Below, piece by piece: positions 1-8,515 of a stretch of 64,000 bases of DNA (position 1 is its first letter; every line of letters starts with the position of its first letter). The notes below the pieces were generated by a model that was not told the origin of the DNA, made no database searches, and saw nothing but the letters and a program-made list of their open reading frames with translations. The DNA comes from Phycisphaerales bacterium (GTDB lineage: Bacteria; Planctomycetota; Phycisphaerae; UBA1845; UTPLA1). The DNA lies in contig JACKHI010000001.1 of assembly GCA_020639075.1 (NCBI GenBank), positions 868,001 through 932,000 of the forward strand, in the 5' to 3' direction. Position numbers and translations under genes: made by a program.

Positions 1-61
1 ACACACACATGACCACCGATCTGCCGGATGCTCGACTGCGATGCCAACCTGCACGCGGAAT

Positions 62-106
62 TTTGCACGAATTTGCGACAGTTTGCGGCCGTTTGCGGGC
101 ATTTGC
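62..106. repeat. Five TTTGC repeats at exact 10-bp spacing
   Basis: TTTGC starts at 62, 72, 82, 92 and 102, each followed by five variable bases, so the copies fall on one face of the helix. The array lies 3' of the AtoE-like gene, in a stretch (1-175) with no convincing gene. An iteron-like protein-binding site or a bend is possible; its target gene would lie to the left of the window. Confidence 0.6.
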
Positions 107-175
107 ACGAAAGAAATTTCGTCGCGGCCGCATCCGCATGTTCGTTATGCGGCGTATCAAGAAAAAAATGAGACT

Positions 176-1660
176 TCACGACAACAGGAGCGCGATCACA
201 AACACCGGCGCCGCCAACACCATGAGCAACGCGCAGTACCCCATGAATGACCGCGCATTCACGCCCGTCAGCCCCATCAGAGGTATCGCCCAGAACGGCT
301 GCACCATGTTCGTCCACTCATCCCCATACGCGGCCGCCATCACGGCCTTCTCGAGCGGTAGCCCGAGCGACGCCGCCGCATTGCACATGACGGGGCCCTG
401 CACAATCCACTGCCCACCGCCCGACGGCACGAAGAAGTTCACGATCCCTGCACTGATGAATGCCGAGATGGGAAACGTCGTCCCCTCGGAAATACCCAGT
501 GCGCTGGATGCGGCGATCGCACCGTCGACGAAAGCCTGCGAGATGCTCGCCGAGAGACCGCTGTCTTTCATCAGCCCCTGGATCCCCGCATACAGTGGAA
601 ATTGAATCACGATGCCGACGATCGCCCCACCGCCCGCTGTCACTGCCGCGACGTACTCAACGAGATTGCGATGCAACAACAGGCCAGCCGAAAGGAACAG
701 GAGATTGACGAAGTTCAGATCGATGGCTGCCGACCCGTCATTTGCTGCGCGCATCACCACCGCCGCAACGCCCAGCATTCCGAGCATCGTCGACAGGAAT
801 CGGGTTTGGTTCAGCCGATCCGCGAACGTCGTCGTCTGTTTGCCGGTATCGCGCTCGACCTGCATCCGCTGCGCTTCAGGCGGCGCGATTCCGCCAACCG
901 CGGCGGAATCCGAAATCGCCGTTTCCGTGCTCGTGGTAAATCGCGACAACAAAAGTGGTATCCCGACGATGAACAGCGCCGAAAGCACGAGATTGCCGGC
1001 CGTCAGAATCGTCCGCGCGACGTCAATGCGCTCGATTTGTGCGTACTCGCCGACGCAGATCGACACGCCCGCCCTGGCCACTTCCAACGGAGCCGACCCC
1101 GACAGACCGCCGTGCCAGATCATCATCCCAGAGTACGCGGCCGCGACGAGCAGCGGCAGCGTGCGTCGCCGGTCGTTCGGATCGAGCCGACGGCCGAGTT
1201 CCGCCGCCAGCACGCCGCCCGTGACGAGGCCGAATCCCCAATTGAGCCAACAACCCGCGCACGACACCGTCGCAACCAGCATGACAGCGCCGCGCGGCGA
1301 ACGAACAACACGCGCCAATCGCCCGATTCCTGCACCAATTGGGGGGCTTTTCGCGATCCCGAAGCCGGTCAACAGAACGAGACACATTTGCAGGGCAAAA
1401 CGGAGCAACCCCGGCGACCAGATGCCGTCAAACCAAATGCGAACCAGCTCGACAGCCCGCTCGGCCGCTCCGGCATTTCCGACGCCAGGCGAATCGGACA
1501 ACAGAAACGCCGCCGCGAATACCCCGATTGTCATCAACACGGCGAGGACGATCGGATCCGGCAACAGCGCCTCGGACAAGCGCGAACAGCCCTCGCCCAG
1601 CCGCACAAGGAGCGAACGTCTGTGTTGATGGTCAACAGGTGCCGGATTCGACCTTGCCAT
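176..1660 (-). CDS. atoE: AtoE-family short-chain fatty acid transporter
   Basis: This 494-residue integral membrane protein matches the AtoE/short-chain fatty acid transporter family, which imports short-chain fatty acids such as acetoacetate or butyrate across the inner membrane. Most of the chain is hydrophobic, with roughly a dozen membrane segments. Family-like landmarks are the N-terminal LLPDPIVLAVLMTIGVF segment, a Gly/Trp-rich NWGFGLV region, and C-terminal NFFVPSGGGQW and EWTNMVQPFWAIPLMG. I chose the ATG at 1660 (MARSNPAP) because the residues upstream in the open frame are Arg-rich and unlike the family start. It stands alone, with a tRNA gene behind its 5' end. The family call is firm; substrate and gene symbol are by analogy. 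Confidence 0.85.
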   Translation of the reverse strand: MARSNPAPVDHQHRRSLLVRLGEGCSRLSEALLPDPIVLAVLMTIGVFAAAFLLSDSPGVGNAGAAERAVELVRIWFDGIWSPGLLRFALQMCLVLLTGFGIAKSPPIGAGIGRLARVVRSPRGAVMLVATVSCAGCWLNWGFGLVTGGVLAAELGRRLDPNDRRRTLPLLVAAAYSGMMIWHGGLSGSAPLEVARAGVSICVGEYAQIERIDVARTILTAGNLVLSALFIVGIPLLLSRFTTSTETAISDSAAVGGIAPPEAQRMQVERDTGKQTTTFADRLNQTRFLSTMLGMLGVAAVVMRAANDGSAAIDLNFVNLLFLSAGLLLHRNLVEYVAAVTAGGGAIVGIVIQFPLYAGIQGLMKDSGLSASISQAFVDGAIAASSALGISEGTTFPISAFISAGIVNFFVPSGGGQWIVQGPVMCNAAASLGLPLEKAVMAAAYGDEWTNMVQPFWAIPLMGLTGVNARSFMGYCALLMVLAAPVFVIALLLS

Positions 1661-1811
1661 GAACGTCGCAGTATAGAACGCGGTCCTCGACCCACAACGA
1701 CGCACCGCAGCGACCGAAAAAATCACGCCGGCCGCCTCGTCAAGGTCTGGACAAAACTGTTGTCATGGGTAAATATGGTCGATCCGTCGGTGGAGAAATC
1801 ACCGCAGCGGA

Positions 1812-1883
1812 TCCCCGATAGCTCAATGGTAGAGCGAGCGGCTGTTAACCGCTAGGTTGTAGGTTCGAGTCCTACTCGGGGAG
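1812..1883 (+). tRNA. tRNA-Asn (GUU anticodon)
   Basis: A complete 72-nt cloverleaf. The acceptor arms TCCCCGA (1812-1818) and TCGGGGA (1876-1882) pair fully, the discriminator is G1883 and CCA is not encoded. The D arm is GCTC/GAGC, the anticodon stem AGCGG/CCGCT encloses CTGTTAA (anticodon GTT), and the T arm GTAGG/CCTAC encloses TTCGAGT. Its 3' end abuts the left recombinase module, so it may be an integration target. Confidence 0.97.
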
Positions 1884-1897
1884 GTGACCCCTTTCTT
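1880..1897 (+). repeat. Direct repeat copy 1 at the tRNA-Asn 3' end (candidate att site)
   Basis: GGAGGTGACCCCTTTCTT is identical to 61306-61323. The first four bases are the last four of the tRNA gene. Each copy marks the outer end of a recombinase module, as expected for an attachment core, though crossover has not been shown. Confidence 0.55.
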
Positions 1898-2244
1898 GCG
1901 AAATTGGTGACGCCAGCGGTTAACTGCCGTGGCGGCTGAGCTTCGCGCGTAACTCCGCCCCAACGGCGGACTTGTCGCGATAGCGATGCCGACGGGATTC
2001 CTCTCCCTTTTTCCAATCCCGCGACGGATCATCGAACCCGCGTCGTAACTGGCGCCAAATCGACCGATTCCTCTCCGTTTCCAGAGGTCGATTCGCATCG
2101 TTTGGTTAACTCTCGGGGCACATCCTGAGCTTCGACGTTCGTCACCGACGGACGGCCATCGAGCCCTGTGCCGATTGAAATCGTGGCGACGTTCCAGCTA
2201 TTGCCAATCGTTGAGACGAGCCAATAGACCGAGCGGTGTGAATG
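1898..2244. repeat. Non-coding end of the left recombinase module
   Basis: About 350 bp with no convincing gene. It aligns along its whole length with 61324-61670 at roughly 85% identity by eye; both contain GAGCTTCGCGCGTAACTCCG and TTTTTCCAATCCCGCGACGG. It lies 3' of the recombinase operon and probably forms the terminal region of the mobile module. Confidence 0.7.
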
Positions 2245-2646
2245 TTAGTCGGAGGCTTGAAGCAGATCTGAGAACTGATGCCATTGAATGGCGGGCGAAG
2301 CATCAATCGGAATCGCTCGAATGACGCGTTCGCAGATGTGTGAGACTCGGTCGGACTCGCACAAGATGACTTCCTGGATCTCCGGCGCGAGCATCCGCAG
2401 CCTGATGATCTGCGAGACGCGAGCGCGGGAAACACCGATCTGCCGCGCGATCTCGGCGTAGTCGGTGAGTCGGCTTGATTCCACGGCGCGGTGGATTTGG
2501 TGAGCGAGGACGAGCATCTTGGTCAACGACGGGATCGACTTGGGAGCGGGATCCGCCGCCGGCAAATCGTGATCGAATTCAGGCCGCTGGACTGATTCGA
2601 TTTCCACATCGAATTCGTACATCGTGCCGCGTGCAGATTCCATCAT
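2245..2646 (-). CDS. ParB/KorB-like HTH protein, left recombinase module
   Basis: A 133-residue protein, last gene of the left module. A helix-turn-helix near residues 60-90 (YAEIARQIGVSRARVSQIIR) resembles the DNA-binding part of ParB/KorB-type proteins, and the N-terminal third is acidic. The ATG at 2646 overlaps the recombinase stop in an ATGA arrangement, so translation is probably coupled; an upstream TTG at 2655 is the alternative. A homologue occupies the same place at 61671-62072. A role in recombination directionality or element regulation is inferred only from position. Confidence 0.75.
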   Translation of the reverse strand: MMESARGTMYEFDVEIESVQRPEFDHDLPAADPAPKSIPSLTKMLVLAHQIHRAVESSRLTDYAEIARQIGVSRARVSQIIRLRMLAPEIQEVILCESDRVSHICERVIRAIPIDASPAIQWHQFSDLLQASD

Positions 2647-3971
2647 GCCGCCCAACCTTCGTCAGATGATTTCAGGCACGCCATCGCCGCCTCGGTCAGT
2701 TCGATGCCGATCCGCTGGGTCGTCCGGTCGTAGCGCACTCGCTCGATGATCATGCGAATGAGCCGTGCCTGCTCGGCGCTGCTGAGATCTGTGGATTGAG
2801 TGAGCAACGGGACCGCTTCGACTAGGTGGCAACTACGCATCAGCGTTCGATCGAGCGGTAATCCACTTAGCTTGGCCAATACCTCCTGCTCGATCGACGC
2901 CGCCTTGACCGTCTTAGTCGGACACGACCCATGCCCCCGCTTCATCGCCTTCACGCAGGTGTAATACCGGTACTGACGCTGGCCGCGCGTGCAGGCCGTG
3001 TGCGTCATCGCCGCATCGCAGGCTTTGCATCGCAAGATTCCCTTCAACAATGCATGGTACGAATTGCGAGTGATCGAGCCCTTGGTCTTCGAGTTTCGGC
3101 GTAACAATGCCTGTGCCCGTTTCCAGGTCTCAGCGTCAATGATCGCATCGTGCAGACCTTCGAAGCTGGTGTCGTGATGGCGCACCTTGCCGATGTACGT
3201 CTCGTTCATCAGCAGGTAGTTCAGATTCGACTTGTCGAACGGCTTACCGCCCATCTGTTTGCCCTTGGCGGAAGTCCACCGCTTGGTTGTCCATCCTCGC
3301 AGATTCGCCTGCCGCGCCGTTTCGATCAGGGACTCGTGCTTCAGATACAGTTCGAAGATGCCTCGAACCTGTTTCGACTCCTCCTCATTGACGGTCAGCG
3401 TCTTGCGTTCCCGGTCCACGTCGTAGCCAAGCACCTGCCATCCGCCAGCCCACTTACCCTTCTTCCGCTGGGCAGCGATCTTGTCGCGGGTCCGCTCCCC
3501 GATGATCTCACGCTCAAACTGGGCGAAGCTCAGCAGGATGTTCAGCGTAAGCCGCCCCATCGAATCGGCGGTGTTGAAGTGCTGGGTGACACTGACGAAG
3601 TGAACCTGCTTCTGCTCGAAGAGTTGCATCAACCGGGCGAAATCGAGCAATGACCGGGAGAGACGATCTACCTTGTATACAACGACGCAGTCTACCTCGC
3701 CGGCTTCGATGGCGGCCATGAGCTTCTCCAGCGCCGGCCGATCCATGCTGCCGCCGGAGAATCCGCCGTCATCGAAGCGATCGGAAAGGACCTGCCAGCC
3801 CAAGTGCTTCTGGCTGGCAACGTACGCCTCGCATGCCTCCCGCTGGGCATCGAGCGTGTTGAAGTCCATATCCAGGCCTTCGCTGGTGGACTTACGCGTG
3901 TAAATCGCGCATCGGACCGGGCCATTGGCTTCGGGAGCTTGCGATGGCTTCGACCTTCTGCGTCTGCCCAT
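2643..3971 (-). CDS. Large serine recombinase, left module
   Basis: This 442-residue site-specific recombinase has an N-terminal resolvase domain (about 18-165) with the catalytic-serine motif YTRKS (Ser28) and the conserved VVVYKVDRLSRSLLDF and FERE..GERTRDK segments. A recombinase domain follows (about 185-290), then a zinc-ribbon-like stretch (CKAC...C...C, about 315-350). The family cuts both DNA strands through a Ser-DNA intermediate and carries out integration, excision or inversion. Its ATG directly follows the DUF2924 stop (TAGATG) and its end overlaps the HTH gene. The copy at 62069-63397 is nearly identical in protein sequence. It looks intact. At 442 residues it is shorter than many phage large serine integrases and lacks a long coiled-coil region. 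Confidence 0.93.
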   Translation of the reverse strand: MGRRRRSKPSQAPEANGPVRCAIYTRKSTSEGLDMDFNTLDAQREACEAYVASQKHLGWQVLSDRFDDGGFSGGSMDRPALEKLMAAIEAGEVDCVVVYKVDRLSRSLLDFARLMQLFEQKQVHFVSVTQHFNTADSMGRLTLNILLSFAQFEREIIGERTRDKIAAQRKKGKWAGGWQVLGYDVDRERKTLTVNEEESKQVRGIFELYLKHESLIETARQANLRGWTTKRWTSAKGKQMGGKPFDKSNLNYLLMNETYIGKVRHHDTSFEGLHDAIIDAETWKRAQALLRRNSKTKGSITRNSYHALLKGILRCKACDAAMTHTACTRGQRQYRYYTCVKAMKRGHGSCPTKTVKAASIEQEVLAKLSGLPLDRTLMRSCHLVEAVPLLTQSTDLSSAEQARLIRMIIERVRYDRTTQRIGIELTEAAMACLKSSDEGWAA

Positions 3972-4352
3972 CTAGGCGCCTCCCTTCCGTTGCCGCACAA
4001 AGCCGAAAAAGAGGTTGCCATTCCACTTGGCGCCGGTGACTGCAAACGCGACGGCGCTGAGCGAGCGATAATGTTGGCCCTCATACTCGAATCCCTTCTC
4101 CAGCACGCGAACACAAATCTGTCGGCCTTGGTACGTGCGCCGGATCATGCAACCCGGAGGCGGCAGGCGCACCTTACTGCGTCGCGAATTCGACGACTTC
4201 GATTCGTCGGGAACGACGTGACTGTTGGCCGCCCTGAGTTCGCCGAGTGGATCCCAGCGATCGATCAGTGCTTCGAGGCGGGTCGTCGCAGCTGGCGACA
4301 GTTCGCCGTTCACGAGCTTCGGAGGACTACTCTTCGCGTCACTCACAACCAT
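3972..4352 (-). CDS. DUF2924 family protein, left module
   Basis: A 126-residue protein with the DUF2924 signature: LPPPGCMIRRTYQGR, VRVLEKGFEYEGQHYRSLSA and VTGAKWNGNLFFGF. The family is found beside serine recombinases in mobile elements and phages, but I know of no established biochemical role. The ATG at 4352 follows a GGAGGGGGGCG Shine-Dalgarno and overlaps the end of the zinc-ribbon gene, and its stop directly precedes the recombinase ATG. The right-hand homologue (63398-63748) starts at GTG. The basic, aromatic-rich C-terminal half suggests nucleic-acid or protein contact; a recombinase accessory factor is my inference. Confidence 0.82.
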   Translation of the reverse strand: MVVSDAKSSPPKLVNGELSPAATTRLEALIDRWDPLGELRAANSHVVPDESKSSNSRRSKVRLPPPGCMIRRTYQGRQICVRVLEKGFEYEGQHYRSLSAVAFAVTGAKWNGNLFFGFVRQRKGGA

Positions 4353-4536
4353 CGCCCCCCTCCGCACCTTCGGATTCGCTTAACGGATCGTAGACGTGGC
4401 CGCAGGTGGTGCATTCGACCTGATCTTCCTCATTCCATACCAACCGATTAATCTCCCGCTCCCCACACGATGGGCAGGCATTTTCTGGCCCGACTCGATC
4501 GGGAGAATCGTCATTGCGCAGATTGACGGCGATCAT
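4339..4536 (-). CDS. Small zinc-ribbon protein, present only in the left module
   Basis: A 65-residue protein with two CxxC pairs (CPSCGE and CTTCGH) spaced as in a single zinc ribbon, followed by an acidic Ser/Glu-rich tail. The ATG at 4536 shares one base with the HARE-HTH stop (TGATG), and its 3' end overlaps the DUF2924 start, so it sits inside the translationally coupled operon. The right-hand module has no equivalent: there the HARE-HTH gene overlaps DUF2924 directly. Function unknown; a transcription- or DNA-binding accessory is possible. Confidence 0.7.
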   Translation of the reverse strand: MIAVNLRNDDSPDRVGPENACPSCGEREINRLVWNEEDQVECTTCGHVYDPLSESEGAEGGDGCE

Positions 4537-4925
4537 CACATCGCTCCTTTTGCGGCCACGAATTGGCCACGGTCCGCCTTGCGGAATCGCGAGGCATTCT
4601 TTTTCGTTGTGATCTCCCTGATTATTGCAGAATACAATGTGGCGTGCGGCGTCTTGCCGTCGGTCTTCCAGCCTGCGGCGATTACGCGCTCGGCAATGGC
4701 CTTTGCGTTCAGCGGCTTTTCCGACTTGGCCAGCACCTCAGCCGCCATGTCGAGCCCGCTGACACGCTTCGGGCGGTACTCGTTGGCAGGCCTCGATTTC
4801 GATTGCTTTGCCGCGGCTGGCGCTGATGTGGCCGTTTTCGACGACTTGGTCGTATTCGTAGTCCCTCGACGCGCGCTCGCCGTTTTCTTCTTGCCCGACT
4901 TATTGTCGGTCTTCTTGGTTGCCAT
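4536..4925 (-). CDS. HARE-HTH domain protein, left module
   Basis: A 129-residue protein, first gene of the left module. Residues 1-55 are Lys/Ser/Thr/Ala-rich and probably disordered, like a histone tail. Residues 60-129 match the HARE-HTH winged-helix domain (LDMAAEVLAKSEKPLNAKAI, ATLYSAIIREI). In bacteria HARE-HTH occurs in RNA polymerase delta subunit and beside restriction enzymes. I chose the ATG at 4925 (MATKKTDN) because it follows GAGGAG at good spacing; the longer frame has no ribosome site. The homologue at 63745 runs off the window. Likely a DNA-binding partner of the recombinase operon. Confidence 0.75.
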   Translation of the reverse strand: MATKKTDNKSGKKKTASARRGTTNTTKSSKTATSAPAAAKQSKSRPANEYRPKRVSGLDMAAEVLAKSEKPLNAKAIAERVIAAGWKTDGKTPHATLYSAIIREITTKKNASRFRKADRGQFVAAKGAM

Positions 4926-5406
4926 GGCTTGGCTCCTCAGTTCGTGTACTTTGTTCGCTGGCTCACGTGAGCCCATCAAGCGAACTGACCACATGAGGGC
5001 AAGTCGGGGGCGATTCATCAAGGCAATTCGCCGAGAGTCCGGTGGAATAGTGGAGGGATTGTTTCGAGGGAATACTGGGTGGATTCAGGCCTTCAGGCAC
5101 GCGGCCTGCTTGCAACATCTGCAGGTCGACGGTGGAATGCAACACCATTGACCAAGTCAGGCTGCTTGATTGTGTAATCGCTCCCGTATTTCGGTCCATT
5201 CGCGTTTTCCCAGCTTGCGGTGTTTCGGTGCGATCGGCGGGCGGGTGCGTTTCATTCGGGGCCAGTCGCGGAATGCTCTTGGTCGTTTGCGATGGTAGTC
5301 GTCAATGACCGCCGGTTTCAGCGCGGGGATCAGCCATGCAGTGAGGCATCTTCAGCCGCGTTGCAGGGCTCTAGTGTTTGTTGCTGGGCCTGCCATCGTG
5401 CTCGTC
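4926..5406. other. Intergenic region upstream of the left module
   Basis: About 480 bp between the HARE-HTH gene and the PHP-ATPase gene. The only coding hint is a short minus-strand frame at 5157-5255, listed separately. I see no RNA gene or clear terminator. The promoter of the recombinase operon should lie in the lower part, near 4930-5100. Confidence 0.4.
5157..5255 (-). CDS. Possible 32-residue basic peptide or gene remnant
   Basis: A short frame reading MKRTRPPIAPKHRKLGKREW and ending NQAA. The same frame stays open about 30 codons further upstream (including LKPAVIDDYH) before a TGA, with no start codon. That suggests the 3' end of a decayed gene as much as a real peptide. It is strongly basic. 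There is no recognisable family. Confidence 0.25.
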   Translation of the reverse strand: MKRTRPPIAPKHRKLGKREWTEIRERLHNQAA

Positions 5407-8388
5407 TTATCGATCAAGCCGGACTCGCAGGCGCCGCGCTCGCTCGCGGAAGGCGGCTTCGCCACCCTCCAGAATGTCGCACACGGCCTTTCGCACCGCG
5501 GCGTTCTCCAATCCGCCCGCCACATAGCTGATCGGCGGCAGGCCGCACGACGGATGCGGGCCGGCTTCTGCGAAAATGACCTGATCCGCGTCCGTGTTAA
5601 CGACGAGGTTGGCGTTGTGGGTAACTATGATCACCTGGCGCTTCGTCTTCGCGGAGATGAAGAGTGCGACCAACTCGTCGAAGACAGACTTCGGATCGAG
5701 GTTTTCCTCAGGTTGGTCGATGATTAGAGGCCGATCGTCTGAATCATCTAAAGCGAGATAGAGCAGCAACAAGACGATGCCCCGCGTGCCGGGAGATAGG
5801 TTGCGAATATCGACGCCGTCGTAGGAGATCTCGTAACGGACGGTGATGTGGTCGGTGCCGAAGATCCAGTGCGCGAACTGCTTCGACCAGGCTCGGAATT
5901 CGGCCCGCTGCGTTGGTGCATAAGGCGCATGGGAGAGCAGGTCCTTCAGGTATTTGGCCATGAAGGCTGTCATGGCGGCCTTAACCTCGTCCGCCGAACC
6001 CGTTTCCCACGCGGGCTTGAGCGCCTCGGTCGCGACGGCGATCAGCGAGCCGCGACCGTAGAAGTGCCCGGTCTTACGCCGGTCGAGAAGTTCCTCCTCA
6101 GCAAAGGAGCCCCAGGTGTGGACGTCGGCGATCCTCCGAACCGAGAAGCTGAGCTTCTTGAGCGTGCCCGATGACGCTGCGAGCCGCGCCATCAGCGGGG
6201 CGTAAAGACCGGCCAGCGCGTTCTGCTCGTTGATGATCGCCTCGCAAACGCGGCCATACGTGTCATCGCGCTCTGCCTGAAGGTTCTTCCGGCGGGCTGC
6301 AGCGCTTTGCGCATCGGTGAGCCGGACTTCGAGGGCCTGTAGCGCGGCATTTTCCTGCGCGATGCGGGCGGTCAGTGCTGCATATTGATCGCGGACGATC
6401 TTGTCAGCGCTAAACAGCGTTTCGAGGCGAGTCATTTCGGCAGCAATTGGCGCGAGCGGTAGCGTCGAGACATCGGCGTTGTCGGCGATCAGCGCAACGT
6501 TGGGATCGCCGGGTGGCGGCGCAACGCCCTGTAACTTCCGGATTTCGCCATCCGCCAACTCTATGTAGCCCGCCAAGCTTTTGCCGACGTCTCCCTTGTA
6601 GATGAGCAAGAACTCGTCCCATTGCTGAGCGTTCAAGCCGCTGTTGCCATGTCGTGCCTGCACTTGGCGGAGCAGCTCCGGGGCTCCCGTCGCACGCATA
6701 CTGCGAACCTCGTCCTGCAATGCGACGAAGGTGCGGCGCTGATTCCCGTAGGCCTGGATCTTATTCCGAAGCTTCTGAGCCGCCTCGCTGAGCTGGGTAT
6801 GTCGGGCCGCTTGTCCTTCGGTGCCCTTGACGACGAGCTTCGCACGATCGGCCGTGTAATTCGAGATCAGCTTCTTCTTCTGTGCAACCTGCGCGTCCAG
6901 GCTCACGACAAGGGTCTCTTTCTCGAACTCAGCGGCAATTCGGTCCGAGATGTGGGAGATCGCCTCGGCTTCGCGCTCGCGGGCCTGTTGGAACCGTGAG
7001 GTCTGTTGGTCGCGCAGCTCGGCGAAATCGAGCGCCCCTTCTCGATCGTCCTGTGAATGTGACTCAAAAATCACGCGCTCGATCTCGTCAACCAAGCCAT
7101 CGGACACACCTCTCGACGAGCACAGTTCCTCGACGAACTGCTGGGAAAGGTATCGAGCACGCGGAAACGACCTAGGACCGTTTGCGTCTCTGCCATCGAG
7201 CGAGCGCGTGACCGTGGCGCCGCCGCCCCAGGTCAATTTAGCCGTGGCGTCGCCAATAAGCGTACGCGCCCGAGCCAGGAATGACGGGCTGATGATCTCG
7301 TCTGCATCCCAGCCGGCGGGCGTGATCGCGTCGCAGCCTGCGGCGATCACGTCGGCCAGGGCCGTCTTTCCCGATCCCCGGGCGCCAATGATGGCGACAA
7401 GGCCGGGGTTGAGAGGGATATCCGGGGTGGTAGCCCAATCCGCATCGTCGATCCTGACGTGCGAGATGACCTGCGACGGCATGGCGGAGTGGGGCGGCTG
7501 CTCGCCGACATAAGCGCGACCCTCAGGATCAATGCATGCCTGACGGAGGGCGTCGAACTCCAGGGCGCCCTTGATCCACGAAAAACGATTATCGGCGGGC
7601 CGTCCCACGGATTCCTGGCCATGGGAGTCGCAGCCATGGAGACAGGGCTTGCAACCGTCATATCGTGCGTGTAGCTGCTCGAGTGTCGCGCCGCGCTGAC
7701 CAATCCAGAACTCGCGCTGGGCGGGACTGCTCGACAGAATGATATGGGCGAACTTCTCGATCTCCTGGCGGACCGTGGCGTCGGCGGCTTCGCGCACGCC
7801 AGACGTACCATCCCCGGCGCCACCAGCAGCGGCGATCAGGATGTTGTACTTCGCCCATTCGCTTTCGCCGATGACTTTGCGCAGTTGATCAAAGTTGACC
7901 TTGAACTGCGTCGCACCATGCCGGAGCGCCGCGCCGTCATCGGTGATCGTCGGGTCGGCACGCTTGCCCAATTTGATCAGCTCCTCGCGCGTGCAGTCGA
8001 AGCGGTCGTCGAATGCGTGAAACTGCAGGCGTTTGAGGATGCGATTCACCTCGGACACGTGGTCGGGATCTTCGGGGCTGACCAGCATGTGGACGTTCAC
8101 GAAGCCGGACTTTGCGGCCACGTCGAGGCGCAGCTCGATGTTCGGGAATAGCAGGATCACTCCTGGCAACCGGCCGGCGGCCTTGTGCTTAAGGAACTCC
8201 TGGTAGGTATCGGTAACATAATAGTCGGTGACGGCGATCGCCTCGATCCTTGGCGTCAGGCCTTCCAGCCTCGTAAGATAGGGCCCCCAGGGATCAGCCG
8301 CACCGAACTGATTGTTAAGGATGGTGCCGGGCGCATGGATATGCGGCTCCCATCGGTGCCATTCCGACCCGCGACTGATCATGCGCAT
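5407..8388 (-). CDS. TrlF-like PHP-domain ATPase (SMC/RecF-like)
   Basis: A 993-residue protein joining an N-terminal PHP phosphoesterase domain to an SMC/RecF-type ATPase. The PHP part (about 1-300) opens with HRWEPHIHAPGT (His16, His18), which would bind catalytic metals, followed by IAVTDYY. Walker A is GARGSGKT near residue 336. A long Ala/Glu/Gln-rich central region is probably coiled coil. The C-terminal Walker B and H-loop region reads LIIDQPEENLDP (about 888) and VIIVTHNANL. The architecture matches TrlF-family proteins, and single-gene PHP-ATPase defence systems such as Ppl have the same layout. The gene looks intact and stands alone in a defence-like neighbourhood. Nuclease or phosphatase activity gated by ATPase sensing is inferred. 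Confidence 0.87.
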   Translation of the reverse strand: MRMISRGSEWHRWEPHIHAPGTILNNQFGAADPWGPYLTRLEGLTPRIEAIAVTDYYVTDTYQEFLKHKAAGRLPGVILLFPNIELRLDVAAKSGFVNVHMLVSPEDPDHVSEVNRILKRLQFHAFDDRFDCTREELIKLGKRADPTITDDGAALRHGATQFKVNFDQLRKVIGESEWAKYNILIAAAGGAGDGTSGVREAADATVRQEIEKFAHIILSSSPAQREFWIGQRGATLEQLHARYDGCKPCLHGCDSHGQESVGRPADNRFSWIKGALEFDALRQACIDPEGRAYVGEQPPHSAMPSQVISHVRIDDADWATTPDIPLNPGLVAIIGARGSGKTALADVIAAGCDAITPAGWDADEIISPSFLARARTLIGDATAKLTWGGGATVTRSLDGRDANGPRSFPRARYLSQQFVEELCSSRGVSDGLVDEIERVIFESHSQDDREGALDFAELRDQQTSRFQQAREREAEAISHISDRIAAEFEKETLVVSLDAQVAQKKKLISNYTADRAKLVVKGTEGQAARHTQLSEAAQKLRNKIQAYGNQRRTFVALQDEVRSMRATGAPELLRQVQARHGNSGLNAQQWDEFLLIYKGDVGKSLAGYIELADGEIRKLQGVAPPPGDPNVALIADNADVSTLPLAPIAAEMTRLETLFSADKIVRDQYAALTARIAQENAALQALEVRLTDAQSAAARRKNLQAERDDTYGRVCEAIINEQNALAGLYAPLMARLAASSGTLKKLSFSVRRIADVHTWGSFAEEELLDRRKTGHFYGRGSLIAVATEALKPAWETGSADEVKAAMTAFMAKYLKDLLSHAPYAPTQRAEFRAWSKQFAHWIFGTDHITVRYEISYDGVDIRNLSPGTRGIVLLLLYLALDDSDDRPLIIDQPEENLDPKSVFDELVALFISAKTKRQVIIVTHNANLVVNTDADQVIFAEAGPHPSCGLPPISYVAGGLENAAVRKAVCDILEGGEAAFRERARRLRVRLDR

Positions 8389-8515
8389 GCCTCGGTTCTG
8401 TGATTGCTCGTGTCCACCGGTCTCGTCATCTCTTTATGGGCCCGAGGCTACGGTTCACTGGCGTTGCGGAGCGCCGTCCGCTACAACCGGTTGTTAGCTT
8501 GCACTGTTCTTTCCA

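Noticed and set aside
602..1855. Long plus-strand open frames across the AtoE-like gene
   Set aside because: They are Arg/Pro-rich shadows of the high-GC minus-strand transporter and run into the tRNA; no family resemblance.
1915..1930. Inverted copy of the tRNA-Asn anticodon arm in the left module end (AGCGGTTAACTGCCG)
   Set aside because: Only a partial match and not kept in the right-hand copy; probably chance.
8430..8515. Integron attC-like site (CGGTTGTTAGC near 8490)
   Set aside because: No paired R'/R'' boxes with the right spacing, no cassette series and no tyrosine integrase.
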